From Acidobacteria bacterium Ga0077551 (lineage in GTDB: Bacteria > Pseudomonadota > Alphaproteobacteria > Caulobacterales > Hyphomonadaceae): 64,000 nt of DNA. Shown here piece by piece: positions 34,041 to 44,451 of the stretch. Where the stretch lies: positions 62,001 through 126,000 of the forward strand of contig LNFC01000018.1 of NCBI GenBank assembly GCA_001464545.1. The letters run 5' to 3'. How positions within the stretch are numbered: position 1 is the first letter of the stretch; each line of letters opens with the position of its first letter. Below the pieces are notes generated by a model. It was not told the origin of the DNA. It worked only from the letters and a program-made list of their open reading frames with translations, and made no database searches. A program made the translations under genes and the position numbers.

Positions 34041-34934
34041 ATGCCGGCCTTGCTCGACAGCGAAGGCGTGATGGAAGGTCATGATGGGGCGCGACTTGGA
34101 CTGAGCGTCTGGTCCGCTGAAGGCGTGGCAGAGCCAGAGCACGTCATCGTCGGCATCCATGGCATGAACAACTATGCGGGCGAGTTCCGGCTCGCGGCGC
34201 CCGAGTGGGCACGTAGTGGTGTCACCGTGTATGCCTATGACCAGCGCGGCTTTGGCCGTTCCGTCAACCGGGGCCTCTGGGCCGGGGACGCGACTATGCA
34301 GGAGGACCTGCGCACCGCTGTCTCGCTGGCGCGTGACCGGCATCCGTCCGCGACGGTCAGTGTTGTGGCCATCTCGATGGGGGCCGCCGTTGCGATCACC
34401 GCCTTCGCGTCGGACCGGCCGCCCGCCGCGGACCGCTTGATCCTGTCGGGTCCAGGTCTGCGCGGCTGGGGGGCGCTCAACCCGCTCTTCGCCTCCACGC
34501 TCTGGATCGGTTCAAAAGCAGCGCCCGGCCTCATCGTGCGCCCGCCGAAGTTTGCCAAGCCGAAGTTGACGGACAATGACGCGTTCCTGGCCATCCAGGA
34601 CGCAGATCCGCATCACGCGCGGGAAAACCGGATAGACCAGCTGAAGGGCGCCGTCGCCCTGATGGAGCGCGCCCATGAGCAGGTGCGGCGTCTGCCGGCG
34701 CGGGTTCCGGTCCTCGTCTCCTACGGCGCGCATGACCAGGTCGTTCCGCCCAATGGGCCGAAGCGGACCGCGCCGCATCTGCCGCCGCATGTCCGCACCG
34801 TCTACTACAGGGACGGTTACCACGTGCTGCTCAGTGACCTGCAGCGGGACAAGGTGATCGACGATTACCTCGCCTTTATCCGCGATCCGGCAGCGGCCTT
34901 GCCGAGCAATGAACCGGAATGGCCGTTCCGCTAA
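34041..34934 (+). CDS. Alpha/beta hydrolase, tandem paralogue without signal sequence
   Basis: This 297-residue cytoplasmic-looking paralogue of the preceding gene shares VIVGIHGMNNYAGEFRLAAP, VYAYDQRGFGRSVNRG, AISMGAA with the nucleophile Ser, LILSGPGLRGWGALNPL, VSYGAHDQVVPP and YYRDGYHVLLSDLQ. It lacks the exported N-terminus of its neighbour, so the pair probably hydrolyses related lipids in different compartments. The arrangement indicates tandem duplication followed by relocalisation. The 7-bp gap implies one transcript. Confidence 0.86.
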   Translation: MPALLDSEGVMEGHDGARLGLSVWSAEGVAEPEHVIVGIHGMNNYAGEFRLAAPEWARSGVTVYAYDQRGFGRSVNRGLWAGDATMQEDLRTAVSLARDRHPSATVSVVAISMGAAVAITAFASDRPPAADRLILSGPGLRGWGALNPLFASTLWIGSKAAPGLIVRPPKFAKPKLTDNDAFLAIQDADPHHARENRIDQLKGAVALMERAHEQVRRLPARVPVLVSYGAHDQVVPPNGPKRTAPHLPPHVRTVYYRDGYHVLLSDLQRDKVIDDYLAFIRDPAAALPSNEPEWPFR

Positions 34935-34956
34935 GCCTTTCCACAGCTGTAGCCCC

Positions 34957-34990
34957 CTTGTGGCGCCGCTCGCGTGGACAAATATAGGGG
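34957..34990 (+). promoter_or_regulatory. Possible heat-shock (sigma-32-type) promoter of clpP
   Basis: A CCCCCTTG box (CTTG at 34957-34960) is followed after about 17 bases by ACAAATATAGG. This approximates the alphaproteobacterial sigma-32 pattern CTTG-N16/17-C(C/T)TATNT. It lies about 60 bp upstream of clpP. The match is partial, and the call rests mainly on the known heat-shock control of clpP. Confidence 0.35.
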
Positions 34991-35045
34991 CATCTGCCAA
35001 ACCTGATCGCAAGCGATTCAGCCAGTTTTTTCAAAGGCTACTTTG

Positions 35046-35669
35046 ATGTCCAATATCCATGAGACCGCGCTCAACCTTGTCCCGATGGTTGTCGAACAGA
35101 CGAGCCGGGGAGAGCGGGCCTTTGATATCTTCTCGCGGCTTCTCAAGGAGCGCATCATCTTTCTCACCGGACCCATCGATGATGGCGTTGCGGCGTTGAC
35201 GACCTCGCAGCTATTGTTCCTCGAATCCGAGAATCCGAAGCGCGAAATCGCCATGTATATCAATAGCCCCGGCGGTTACGTCTCGTCGGGTCTCGCGATC
35301 TATGACACCATGCAATACGTCCGCTGCCCGATCTCGACGGTCTGTATCGGCCAGGCGGCCTCGATGGGTTCTCTGCTGCTTGCCGCTGGGGAAAAAGGCA
35401 TGCGGATTGCGCTGCCGAACGCCCGTGTCATGCTGCACCAGCCGTCCGGCGGCTATTCGGGCGTTGCGACCGACATCGAGCGCCATGCCGAAGAGATTAT
35501 CGAATTGAAGCGCCGCCTTAACAATATTTATGTGCGTCACACCGGCCAGCCGTATGACGTCATCGAGCGCAAACTCGACCGCGACACCTTCCTGACGGCC
35601 GAACAGGCCATGGAATTCGGCATTGTAGACAAGGTTTACGAGCGCCGTTCGGCGGATGACGAGAAATAA
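35046..35669 (+). CDS. clpP: ATP-dependent Clp protease proteolytic subunit
   Basis: The 207-residue serine protease forms tetradecameric barrels with ClpX/ClpA. The catalytic triad is at about Ser106 (IGQAASMGS), His131 (VMLHQPSGG) and Asp180 ([13 protein letters not shown]). [19 protein letters not shown] is the oxyanion and handle region. ATG at 35046 was chosen over an in-frame TTG one codon upstream. clpX follows after 126 bp. Confidence 0.97.
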   Translation: MSNIHETALNLVPMVVEQTSRGERAFDIFSRLLKERIIFLTGPIDDGVAALTTSQLLFLESENPKREIAMYINSPGGYVSSGLAIYDTMQYVRCPISTVCIGQAASMGSLLLAAGEKGMRIALPNARVMLHQPSGGYSGVATDIERHAEEIIELKRRLNNIYVRHTGQPYDVIERKLDRDTFLTAEQAMEFGIVDKVYERRSADDEK

Positions 35670-35795
35670 ACCACTGTTTCCAACGTGCGGCCCGCCCCTT
35701 GCAGGCTTGGCGAACAACTATAGACTTAAACAACCGGACCGCTTCCAGGCAGGCCTTAAAGCCTGCGTTAAGCGTTTCACGGCATTGAGGAAGTT

Positions 35796-37058
35796 ATGAC
35801 GAAGCAAAACGGCTCCGGCGACTCCAAGAACACGCTCTACTGCTCTTTCTGCGGGAAGAGCCAGCATGAGGTGAAAAAGCTCATTGCTGGACCGACCGTG
35901 TTCATCTGCGATGAGTGCGTCGAACTCTGCATGGACATCATTCGCGAGGAGAACAAAACCTCCGCGATCAAGTCCCGTGAAGGCGTTCCGACGCCGCAGG
36001 AAATCTGTGATGTGCTGGATGACTATGTCATCGGCCAGCGCCACGCCAAACGCATCCTCTCGGTCGCGGTCCACAACCATTACAAACGCCTCTCCCATGC
36101 CGGCAAGGCCGACGGGGTGGAGCTGTCGAAATCCAACATCCTGCTCGTCGGCCCCACGGGTTGCGGCAAGACGCTGCTCGCGCAGACGCTCGCCCGTATC
36201 CTGGACGTGCCGTTCACGATGGCCGACGCCACGACGCTCACCGAAGCCGGATATGTCGGCGAGGATGTCGAGAACATCGTGCTCAAGCTGCTTCAGGCCG
36301 CGGACTATAACGTCGAACGCGCCCAGCGCGGCATCGTCTACATCGACGAGATCGACAAGATTTCGCGCAAGTCGGACAACCCCTCGATCACGCGTGACGT
36401 GTCGGGCGAGGGCGTCCAGCAGGCGCTGCTGAAGATCATGGAAGGCACCGTTGCGGCGGTTCCGCCGCAAGGCGGCCGGAAACATCCGCAGCAGGAATTC
36501 CTGCAGGTCGACACGACAAACATTCTCTTCATTTGCGGCGGCGCGTTTGCCGGCCTCGAGAAGATCATCGCCGCGCGCGGTGACAATGCCTCGATCGGCT
36601 TCGGCGCGACCATCAAGAACGCCAGTGACAAGGGCGTCGGCGAGACGCTGCGCGGCACCGAGCCGGAAGACCTGCAGAAGTTTGGTCTGATCCCGGAATT
36701 CATCGGCCGTCTGCCGGTCATCGCGACGCTGGAGGACCTGGACGAGAAAGCCCTCATCCAGATCCTGACCCAGCCGAAGAACGCCCTGCTCAAACAGTAT
36801 CAGAAACTGTTCGACATGGAAAACGTGGCGCTGACCTTCACGCCCGAGGCGCTTGTCGCGGTTTCGCGCAAGGCCATCGGCCGCAAGACCGGCGCGCGCG
36901 GCCTGCGCTCGATCATGGAAGCCATCCTGCTCGACACGATGTTCGAACTGCCGAACCTGCGCGGCGTGGAAGAAGTCGTGATCAATGCCGAAGTGGTGGA
37001 AGGCAATGCCGAGCCGCTCTACGTGCACGCCAGCAAGGCCCAGACCGAAGCGGGTTGA
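35796..37058 (+). CDS. clpX: ATP-dependent Clp protease ATP-binding subunit ClpX
   Basis: The 420-residue AAA+ unfoldase has an N-terminal C4 zinc-binding domain ([12 protein letters not shown] and ICDECVELC, about 10-42), Walker [13 protein letters not shown], Walker [11 protein letters not shown], the [19 protein letters not shown] pore and sensor region, and the C-terminal [21 protein letters not shown]. It delivers substrates to ClpP; in related bacteria this includes the cell-cycle regulator CtrA. A GAGGAAG site precedes the ATG, and a strong terminator follows. Confidence 0.97.
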   Translation: MTKQNGSGDSKNTLYCSFCGKSQHEVKKLIAGPTVFICDECVELCMDIIREENKTSAIKSREGVPTPQEICDVLDDYVIGQRHAKRILSVAVHNHYKRLSHAGKADGVELSKSNILLVGPTGCGKTLLAQTLARILDVPFTMADATTLTEAGYVGEDVENIVLKLLQAADYNVERAQRGIVYIDEIDKISRKSDNPSITRDVSGEGVQQALLKIMEGTVAAVPPQGGRKHPQQEFLQVDTTNILFICGGAFAGLEKIIAARGDNASIGFGATIKNASDKGVGETLRGTEPEDLQKFGLIPEFIGRLPVIATLEDLDEKALIQILTQPKNALLKQYQKLFDMENVALTFTPEALVAVSRKAIGRKTGARGLRSIMEAILLDTMFELPNLRGVEEVVINAEVVEGNAEPLYVHASKAQTEAG

Positions 37059-37081
37059 TCCCGTCCGGACACGGAAGATCG

Positions 37082-37112
37082 AAAAGCCCCGGCCTCACCG
37101 CCGGGGCTTTTT
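37082..37112. terminator. Bidirectional intrinsic terminator between clpX and the metallophosphoesterase gene
   Basis: AGCCCCGGC (37085-37093) and GCCGGGGCT (37100-37108) form a 9-bp stem flanked by AAAA on the left and TTTTT on the right. It can therefore terminate both the clpX transcript and the convergent gene whose stop is at its edge. Confidence 0.92.
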
Positions 37113-38029
37113 CATTCCGGCAGGTGGATCGTCAGGATGTCCATGCGCGGCGGCATCAGGAACCGCATCGGCACGCCGACCATGCCCGTTCCGGTCGTCA
37201 CATAGACAAGTCGTTCTCCCGCCGGCGAAGCAAAGTGGTGCAGTTCCTTGTCGAACGGGCCGGTGACCGGAAGGATCTTCTGGTAGAGGCCCTGTATGCG
37301 CACCTGTCCGCCATGCGTATGGCCGACAAGCATCAGGTCATAGGCAAAGTCATCCGGCACCACGAGCGCGGTATCCGGATTGTGCGTGAGCAGGATTACC
37401 GGCTTGCCGGCGGGCAGGCTGGCCGAAAAGGTGAAATCCTGGCGCCGCTGCCAGAGGTCGGACGCGCCGGAGATGATTACGCCATGTCCTGCGATATCCG
37501 TCTCGACCGCGCGGTTGTGCATGATCGTGGCGCCGGCGTCGCCGAGGGAGGAGAGCAGGGGATCGGTCAGGTCGCTTCCCGGGCGGCCAACATCGTGATT
37601 GCCGAGCACGGCGAACAGCGGCGCGTCGAGGTTTCCCAGCGCGGCAAAGTCTTCGGGAATATCGGCCGGGTCCGGATGATAGGTGAGATCGCCTGCCAGG
37701 AAGACCGCGTCGACGTCCTCGGCATTGATCCGCGCAACGATGCGCTCGATCGGCATGGCGTTCCCGAAGATGCCGATATGCGGATCACCAAACAGCGCGA
37801 TGCGGATCGACGGCGAGCTTTCGCTGGCGCCCGGCAAAACAATCGTCTCGCGGTGCGTGACGAGCTGGCGGGGCTCGACGAAGCGCGCGTAGGCGAGCAC
37901 GCTGGCGATCGCGAGTGCCAGGGCAGCGACGACTTTCACGGCGGGCCGGCCGCGGAGCAGGGTCCAGAGGCACAGCGCCGCGAAAGGAAAGTAGAGCCAG
38001 CTGCCCCAGAAAATCACGAGCTTCACCAT
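37112..38029 (-). CDS. Membrane-anchored metallophosphoesterase
   Basis: The 305-residue protein has two N-terminal hydrophobic segments (about 2-24 and 31-48), then a calcineurin-like phosphoesterase domain with all five motifs: FGDPHIG, AGDLTYH, LGNHDVG, LLTHNPD and VGHTHGGQ. The architecture matches YaeI-like enzymes that hydrolyse phosphodiesters at the membrane; YaeI itself acts poorly as a UDP-diacylglucosamine hydrolase. The substrate here is unknown. A separate terminator lies between glnA and this gene, so it probably has its own promoter. Confidence 0.87.
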   Translation of the reverse strand: MVKLVIFWGSWLYFPFAALCLWTLLRGRPAVKVVAALALAIASVLAYARFVEPRQLVTHRETIVLPGASESSPSIRIALFGDPHIGIFGNAMPIERIVARINAEDVDAVFLAGDLTYHPDPADIPEDFAALGNLDAPLFAVLGNHDVGRPGSDLTDPLLSSLGDAGATIMHNRAVETDIAGHGVIISGASDLWQRRQDFTFSASLPAGKPVILLTHNPDTALVVPDDFAYDLMLVGHTHGGQVRIQGLYQKILPVTGPFDKELHHFASPAGERLVYVTTGTGMVGVPMRFLMPPRMDILTIHLPE

Positions 38030-38056
38030 TGCCCTTTCCTGATCAGCTTTCGTGGC

Positions 38057-38088
38057 AAAGAAAAGGCCGGCATCCGAAGATGCCGGCC
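38057..38088 (-). terminator. Intrinsic terminator of the glnB-glnA operon
   Basis: Read on the minus strand, GGCCGGCATC-TTCG-GATGCCGGCC forms a 10-bp stem closed by the very stable UUCG tetraloop and is followed by TTTTCTTT. It begins about 28 bp after the glnA stop. This is one of the strongest terminators in the window. Confidence 0.93.
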
Positions 38089-38116
38089 CTGCTTCTGGCC
38101 CCAGGGGCCGCGAAGC

Positions 38117-39520
<1,404 letters not shown>

Positions 39521-39562
39521 GGGTTTGCCTTCTGGTGAGCTGTTTGTGCTGCCTGAAATGAG

Positions 39563-39579
39563 GGCGCGGAAGCCGCGCC
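39563..39579 (-). other. Hairpin in the glnB-glnA intergenic leader
   Basis: A perfect 7-bp GGCGCGG/CCGCGCC stem with a 3-base loop lies between glnB and glnA. No T-run follows on either strand. It may be an RNA-processing or stability element that sets unequal glnB/glnA expression; that role is inference. Confidence 0.4.
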
Positions 39580-39588
39580 GGTGTGAGC

Positions 39589-39951
<363 letters not shown>

Positions 39952-40054
39952 TTAAGATTTCAATCGTGCGTATGGGGTGTTGGGTGTGGACGCGATAGTC
40001 AGGCGGGGGAGTCGTGGCCCCCGCACGCTGCGTGGTAAATAATAAGGCGCCATC

Positions 40055-40069
40055 GCCCAACAATTGGGC
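40055..40069. promoter_or_regulatory. Palindrome in the glnB / coq4-like divergent promoter region
   Basis: GCCCAA-CAA-TTGGGC is a perfect 15-bp inverted repeat midway between the divergent starts of glnB and the Coq4-like gene. The TGCCCAA-N3-TTGGGC layout is only loosely like an NtrC site (TGCACCA-N5-TGGTGCA). AT-rich stretches on both sides suit two promoters. The binding protein is unknown. Confidence 0.45.
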
Positions 40070-40167
40070 AGGCGTTTCCAGATGGATTTCCAAAATAATG
40101 ACGCCTGCGTCACTTTTCACTTCCGGGCATGCATGCTACAGGATGACGACCTCCCGGAGACACACGA

Positions 40168-40962
40168 ATGACCCCGCAAGCCTTTGTCCATCCTGATCGC
40201 CGCCCGGCGGCCTTCCGCCCCCTCAAAGCGTGGTCACACATGCAGAAGCTGATCGCGGACAAGGAAGACACCGAACAGGTGTTCCATATCATCGAGGCGC
40301 TCAACGGCAACTCGTTCGAAAAGAACTTCTGGGCCTTCGCGGCAAAGCCCGCCGGGCAGAATCTCCTTAAGGAAAAACCCTACCTGCCGCCGATCCTGGA
40401 CGATCACAGCTGGATCCGGGACCTGCCGGACGGCACGGTCGGCCGCGCCTATGTCGAGTTCATGGAACGCGAAGGCCTGTCCGCCCAGGGCCTCGTGGAC
40501 GAGAGCGAAAAGTTCCGCTCCAAAGCCCGCGAATACGAAGACGACATGATGTGGTACGGCAACCGCCTCCGCGACACGCATGACCTGTTCCACGTGCTCT
40601 CGGGTTATAACCGCGACGCGCTCGGCGAAGCCTCCCTGCTGGCCTTCACCTATAGCCAGCAACCCGGCCTCGGCGTCATCTTCATCGCCTATGTCGGTTG
40701 CCGCACGATCGTAAAGCATGCGCCCATGGGCGCCCGCATCATGGACTGTTTCTGGGAAGGCAAGCGTAACGGCGCGGCCGCCCGGAAGATCATCGAGCAG
40801 GACATCATTGCCCTGATGCACGAGCCGCTCGACGCAGCACGCGCGCGGCTCGGCATCGCCAAACCCGTCATCTACCGCGAGACGCTGAAGCTGCTCGGCC
40901 AGCATGGCCACACCCCGGCGCTCCAACCGCAGGCGATGGCCGGCGAGGCGGTCGCCGCTTGA
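40168..40962 (+). CDS. Coq4-family protein (ubiquinone biosynthesis)
   Basis: The 264-residue protein carries the Coq4 hallmark RDTHDLFHVLSGYNRDALGE, the metal-binding HDxxH-x11-E motif. Other Coq4-like segments are KKNFW-type FEKNFWAFAA, LPDGTVGRAYVEFME and QPGLGVIFIAYVG. In yeast Coq4 organises the coenzyme Q synthome and has been linked to removal of the ring C1 carboxylate. GGAG lies nine bases before the ATG. It is divergent from glnB and overlaps the start of the next gene by 4 bp. Confidence 0.85.
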   Translation: MTPQAFVHPDRRPAAFRPLKAWSHMQKLIADKEDTEQVFHIIEALNGNSFEKNFWAFAAKPAGQNLLKEKPYLPPILDDHSWIRDLPDGTVGRAYVEFMEREGLSAQGLVDESEKFRSKAREYEDDMMWYGNRLRDTHDLFHVLSGYNRDALGEASLLAFTYSQQPGLGVIFIAYVGCRTIVKHAPMGARIMDCFWEGKRNGAAARKIIEQDIIALMHEPLDAARARLGIAKPVIYRETLKLLGQHGHTPALQPQAMAGEAVAA

Positions 40963-41498
40963 TCTACCTGATCCGGCATGGCGAGGCCGCAGCGGGCTGG
41001 GGGGATCATCCCGATCCCGGCCTCAGCGCGCTCGGCGCAAAGCAGGCGGAAGCCGTGGCAGCGCAGCTCAACGCCTTCTCGATCACGAACATCATCTCCA
41101 GCCCGATGCAGCGCTGCCGCGAAACCTCGGCGCCCCTTTCGGGCCTCCTGTCGCTGACACCGGCGATCTCCCCGCAGGTCTCGGAAATCGGCACGCCGCC
41201 GAACATCGAGGACCGCGTCACCTGGCTGCGCAACCTGATGGCCGGAACCTGGACAGAGGCGGGCCCATCCTTCGTGGACTGGCGCGCGCGCATGGGCGCG
41301 TTCATCGATGCCCTGCCACCCCACACCGCCGTGTTCTCCCACTTCGTGGCGATCAACGCGCTGTGCGGCCTTCTGGAGGGTGATGACCAGGTGACCGTGT
41401 TCCGTCCCGGCCATTGTTCGGTCACCCGTCTCGAGCGGCGCGGCGCCGGTCTGCGCGTGGCAGAATATGGAAGCGAAGCCGCCACCCGCGTGCTATGA
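40959..41498 (+). CDS. Histidine phosphatase superfamily protein (phosphoglycerate mutase-like)
   Basis: The 179-residue protein opens MIYLIRHGEAAAGW, the RHG catalytic motif. It has LSALGAKQAEAVAAQL, ISSPMQRCRETSAPL and a second catalytic His region VFSHFVAINALCG. The small size is SixA/GpmB-like. The start codon is TTG, overlapping the TGA of the upstream gene, so it is translationally coupled. The substrate is unknown. Confidence 0.84.
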   Translation: MIYLIRHGEAAAGWGDHPDPGLSALGAKQAEAVAAQLNAFSITNIISSPMQRCRETSAPLSGLLSLTPAISPQVSEIGTPPNIEDRVTWLRNLMAGTWTEAGPSFVDWRARMGAFIDALPPHTAVFSHFVAINALCGLLEGDDQVTVFRPGHCSVTRLERRGAGLRVAEYGSEAATRVL

Positions 41499-41507
41499 GC
41501 CGCCTCC

Positions 41508-42956
41508 ATGGGCAGACCTATTCTTACACCGCAGGAAATGCACGCCGCTGAGCAGGCGGTGATCGCTGCCGGCACCGACAGTTTCATCCTCATGCAACGC
41601 GCCGGCGAGGCGGTGGCCGAGTTCGTCCACGCGCACTGGCCGGAAGGCCAGATCCATGTCTTGTGCGGCCCCGGCGGCAATGGCGGCGACGGCTTCGTCG
41701 CGGCCGCCGCGCTGGCCAAACTCTGGCGCAAGGTCGAAGTCTTCTGCGCCGTGCCGGTGGCCGAGCTTCAGGGCGACGCCGCCAAGGCAGCCGCGCTGTG
41801 GGACGGCAAGGTCGGCACGCTCGAAGAGGCGCTCACCGCGCCGCATGAACTGGTGCTCGATGCCTTATATGGCGGCGGCCTGTCGCGCCCGCTCGAAGGC
41901 GTGGCAGCCGCGCTCGCCGCCCGCCCGGCGCGGGTGGTGTCGGTCGATGTGCCCTCGGGCATCGATGGCTTCACCGCCAAGCCCCTCGGCCCTTGCTTCC
42001 GCGCCGAAGGGACGATCACCTTCGCGGCGCTGCGTCCAGCGCACGTGCTGCTGCCCGGCGCAGCGTTCAGCGGCGCCGTGATGGTGGCCGACATCGGCGT
42101 GCCGGTGCAGACCCGCGCGATGGAGAACAGCCCTGCGCTTTGGGTTGGCGCACTGCCGCAACCGGGGCAGGGCGACTACAAGCACCGCCGGGGCCACCTG
42201 AAAGTCGTCAGTGGACCGATGAGTTCCACGGGCGCTGCCCGGCTTGCCGCCCGCGCTGGCCTGCGCGCCGGGGCAGGGCTCGTGACCCTGCTCTCACCCC
42301 CCTCGGCGATGATGACCAATGCCGCGCACCTTACCGCGATCATGCTGTCCTCCGTAGACGGAGCAGACGAACTTCTGGAAGCCGCGCAGAAAGCCAGCGT
42401 CGTCATCATCGGCCCCGCCGCCGGCGTCACGCCGCAGACCCGCCAGAACGTCGCCGCCGTGCTCAAATCCTCCGCCCGCGCCGTGCTGGACGCCGATGCA
42501 CTGACCGTCTTCGCGGACAATCCCTCCGCCCTGTTCGCCATGCTGCGCGAGGCCGACGTGCTGACGCCGCATACCGGCGAGTTCGAACGCCTCTTCGGCG
42601 ACCTCCTCGACAGCGCGCCCAACAAGATCGAAGCCGCGCGCGCCGCCGCCGCGAAGGCTGGCTGCCTCGTGATCGTCAAGGGCGCCGACACGGTCATCGC
42701 CTCGCCCAGCGGTCATGTTGTCGTCAACACGCACGCCACGCGCTGGCTCGCCACCGCCGGCTCAGGCGATGTCCTCGCGGGCATCCTCGCCGGCTTCATG
42801 ACACAGGGTGTCGACAGTTTCCTCGCCGCCGCCATGGGCGCCTGGATCCACGGCGAAGCCGGCCGCCGCGTCGGTGCGGGGCTGATCGCCGAAGATCTGG
42901 AACAGCAGCTGCCGGACATCCTCAGCGCGCTGCATGGGGAGATGGTGGCGCGCTAG
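41508..42956 (+). CDS. nnr: Bifunctional NAD(P)HX epimerase / ADP-dependent NAD(P)HX dehydratase
   Basis: The 482-residue fusion has an N-terminal YjeF_N epimerase domain (about 1-205; VLCGPGGNGGDGFVAA, VDVPSGIDG) and a C-terminal ribokinase-like CARKD dehydratase domain (about 215-480; GDYKHRRGHLKVVSG, VIIGPAAGVTP, VLTPHTGEFERLFG, WLATAGSGDVLAGILAG). It repairs hydrated NADH/NADPH. Both domains look complete. It follows the phosphatase gene closely on the same strand. Confidence 0.94.
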   Translation: MGRPILTPQEMHAAEQAVIAAGTDSFILMQRAGEAVAEFVHAHWPEGQIHVLCGPGGNGGDGFVAAAALAKLWRKVEVFCAVPVAELQGDAAKAAALWDGKVGTLEEALTAPHELVLDALYGGGLSRPLEGVAAALAARPARVVSVDVPSGIDGFTAKPLGPCFRAEGTITFAALRPAHVLLPGAAFSGAVMVADIGVPVQTRAMENSPALWVGALPQPGQGDYKHRRGHLKVVSGPMSSTGAARLAARAGLRAGAGLVTLLSPPSAMMTNAAHLTAIMLSSVDGADELLEAAQKASVVIIGPAAGVTPQTRQNVAAVLKSSARAVLDADALTVFADNPSALFAMLREADVLTPHTGEFERLFGDLLDSAPNKIEAARAAAAKAGCLVIVKGADTVIASPSGHVVVNTHATRWLATAGSGDVLAGILAGFMTQGVDSFLAAAMGAWIHGEAGRRVGAGLIAEDLEQQLPDILSALHGEMVAR

Positions 42957-42960
42957 CGGA

Positions 42961-44001
42961 TCAGTGCCCCGCCAGACGCCCCATCGGGCGGCCATCAATG
43001 ATCTGGTCGAGATACTCGCTCATGCCGTAGCCGACCTTTCCGTCGCAATGATACTCGGTCATCGCCTCGGTGATGCGCGTGGTCAGTTCGACGCCATCCG
43101 GCGTCGTGCGCCGGTTGCGCAGCGGGATGAGCGACAGCATCTTGCCGGTGACGGTGTAATGCTTGCCGGCCTTCGTCTCGATCTTCGCCGTCAGGTCCGT
43201 CTGGTATTCGTTCTCGTCCCAGGTGCTCGTCAGGTCGCAGGCGATAACGTCATCATACACGCCGTCGCGGTACACCATGCCGCTCGGCCGGGCGCCGCCC
43301 TTGCCGTCGCTCATCACGTTGAACATCATCCCGAAATCCGGACCGAAATTCATCGGGCACCAGCGATACCATTCAATCGCCTGCCAGTGGCGCGGCCCCC
43401 AGGACTTGTCGCGCAGGCCGTGCCCGTCGATCTCCAGCCGGACGCCGTCACACTCGATAAAGCCCTTCGCCGCGCAATGCTGTTCGTAGTGCGCCTTGGC
43501 GAACGACTTCTCCGGATCAATCTCGATCGGCGAACCGTCCGCCTTTAACACCTCGCCGCCATACATCGGCGACAGCCCGGTATAGGTTATCTCCATGCGG
43601 CACGGCAGGCGCGGATTGTTCCGGAACGCCACCTTCGGATCCGCCATCTGAAGCGGCTCCTTCATCACGAGAAGCTCGCCCGTGTAGGTCACGCGCAGTT
43701 CCTTGAACGGCGTCACGACCTCGATCTTGAGCCCGCCCGCATTCATCTCCGCATTCCCGCTGATCGCCGGCCGCGCGAACATGAACCCGACCCGGCCATC
43801 GGGGAAATACACGCACATCGACATCTCGGCATAGTTCTGGTTCGGACGGTTGCCGATCCGGAACCACGCGCCGGCGCGCTGGCCCGCGTCGAACACGTTG
43901 AAATACATGCTTTCGTTGTAGTTCTCGGCCGTGCCGGGATCGTGCGTGTACTCGTCTTCCGGCACGAGCCTGACCTGGAAACCTTCAGCCGCAGCCGCCA
44001 T
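42961..44001 (-). CDS. DUF7064-like protein (two lipocalin-like halves suspected)
   Basis: The protein has 346 residues from the ATG at 44001, after a GGGAGAAG ribosome site; upstream in-frame sequence is non-coding in character. No signal peptide. The central GLRDKSWGPRHWQAIEWYRW is the conserved RDxSWGxR block of DUF7064/AttH-like proteins; the same type of motif occurs in carotenoid 1,2-hydratase relatives. Other features are MYFNVFDAGQRAGAWFRIGN and a C-terminal EYHCDGKVGYGMSEYL. The function is unknown; the fold similarity suggests a hydrophobic ligand or an acyl/terpenoid substrate. Confidence 0.65.
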   Translation of the reverse strand: MAAAAEGFQVRLVPEDEYTHDPGTAENYNESMYFNVFDAGQRAGAWFRIGNRPNQNYAEMSMCVYFPDGRVGFMFARPAISGNAEMNAGGLKIEVVTPFKELRVTYTGELLVMKEPLQMADPKVAFRNNPRLPCRMEITYTGLSPMYGGEVLKADGSPIEIDPEKSFAKAHYEQHCAAKGFIECDGVRLEIDGHGLRDKSWGPRHWQAIEWYRWCPMNFGPDFGMMFNVMSDGKGGARPSGMVYRDGVYDDVIACDLTSTWDENEYQTDLTAKIETKAGKHYTVTGKMLSLIPLRNRRTTPDGVELTTRITEAMTEYHCDGKVGYGMSEYLDQIIDGRPMGRLAGH

Positions 44002-44451
44002 GACGCTTCTCCCGATACGTGAATTCGAAGGCAAGCATGCCACGGCGCCATCTCTGCACAAGGCTGACGTTGAGGCATCAGCGCCGCCAGCCGCCGTGGT
44101 TGATTGCCGAAGGCATGGAGAGCAGGTGCCCGACACCGTCAGCGCGGTGCACCGGGAGGTGGCACCAGCTGAACCGTCGCCTATCCGCCTGGCGAGACTG
44201 TCGAAATACGCCAGGCACGCCTCCTGAAAACCGAATATTCGGCCATTAGATCGCGCCGATGGCGAATTCTCTTTTTTATTCACTGATGTGAAGAAAACAA
44301 TGCCTTAATATGCGCAATATTGCTCTAAATTATGGAAGTATAGTCAGCGTCAGTTGTCAAAACTGGTCCGCATGTTGCTTTGGACGCGCGAAGTCGGTGC
44401 AGCGATCCCTCTGCGATCTTGAATTCATGAACACGAGCCAGGAGACTGGAT
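44002..44451. other. 450-bp intergenic region with AT-rich promoter segment
   Basis: The left part (44002-44230) is GC-rich with no convincing gene; a plus-strand frame there lacks a ribosome site and family features. The right part (about 44240-44350) is markedly AT-rich for this genome, with TTTTTTATTC and AATATTGC stretches, and probably holds the promoter of the HAD/membrane gene. I see no terminator or repeat. Confidence 0.5.

Noticed and set aside
35718..37028. 436-codon minus-strand frame opposite clpX
   Set aside because: Antisense of clpX with shadow composition.
43931..44227. 98-codon plus-strand frame in the gap before the HAD/membrane gene
   Set aside because: Begins inside the divergent DUF7064-like gene, has no ribosome site and no recognisable features.
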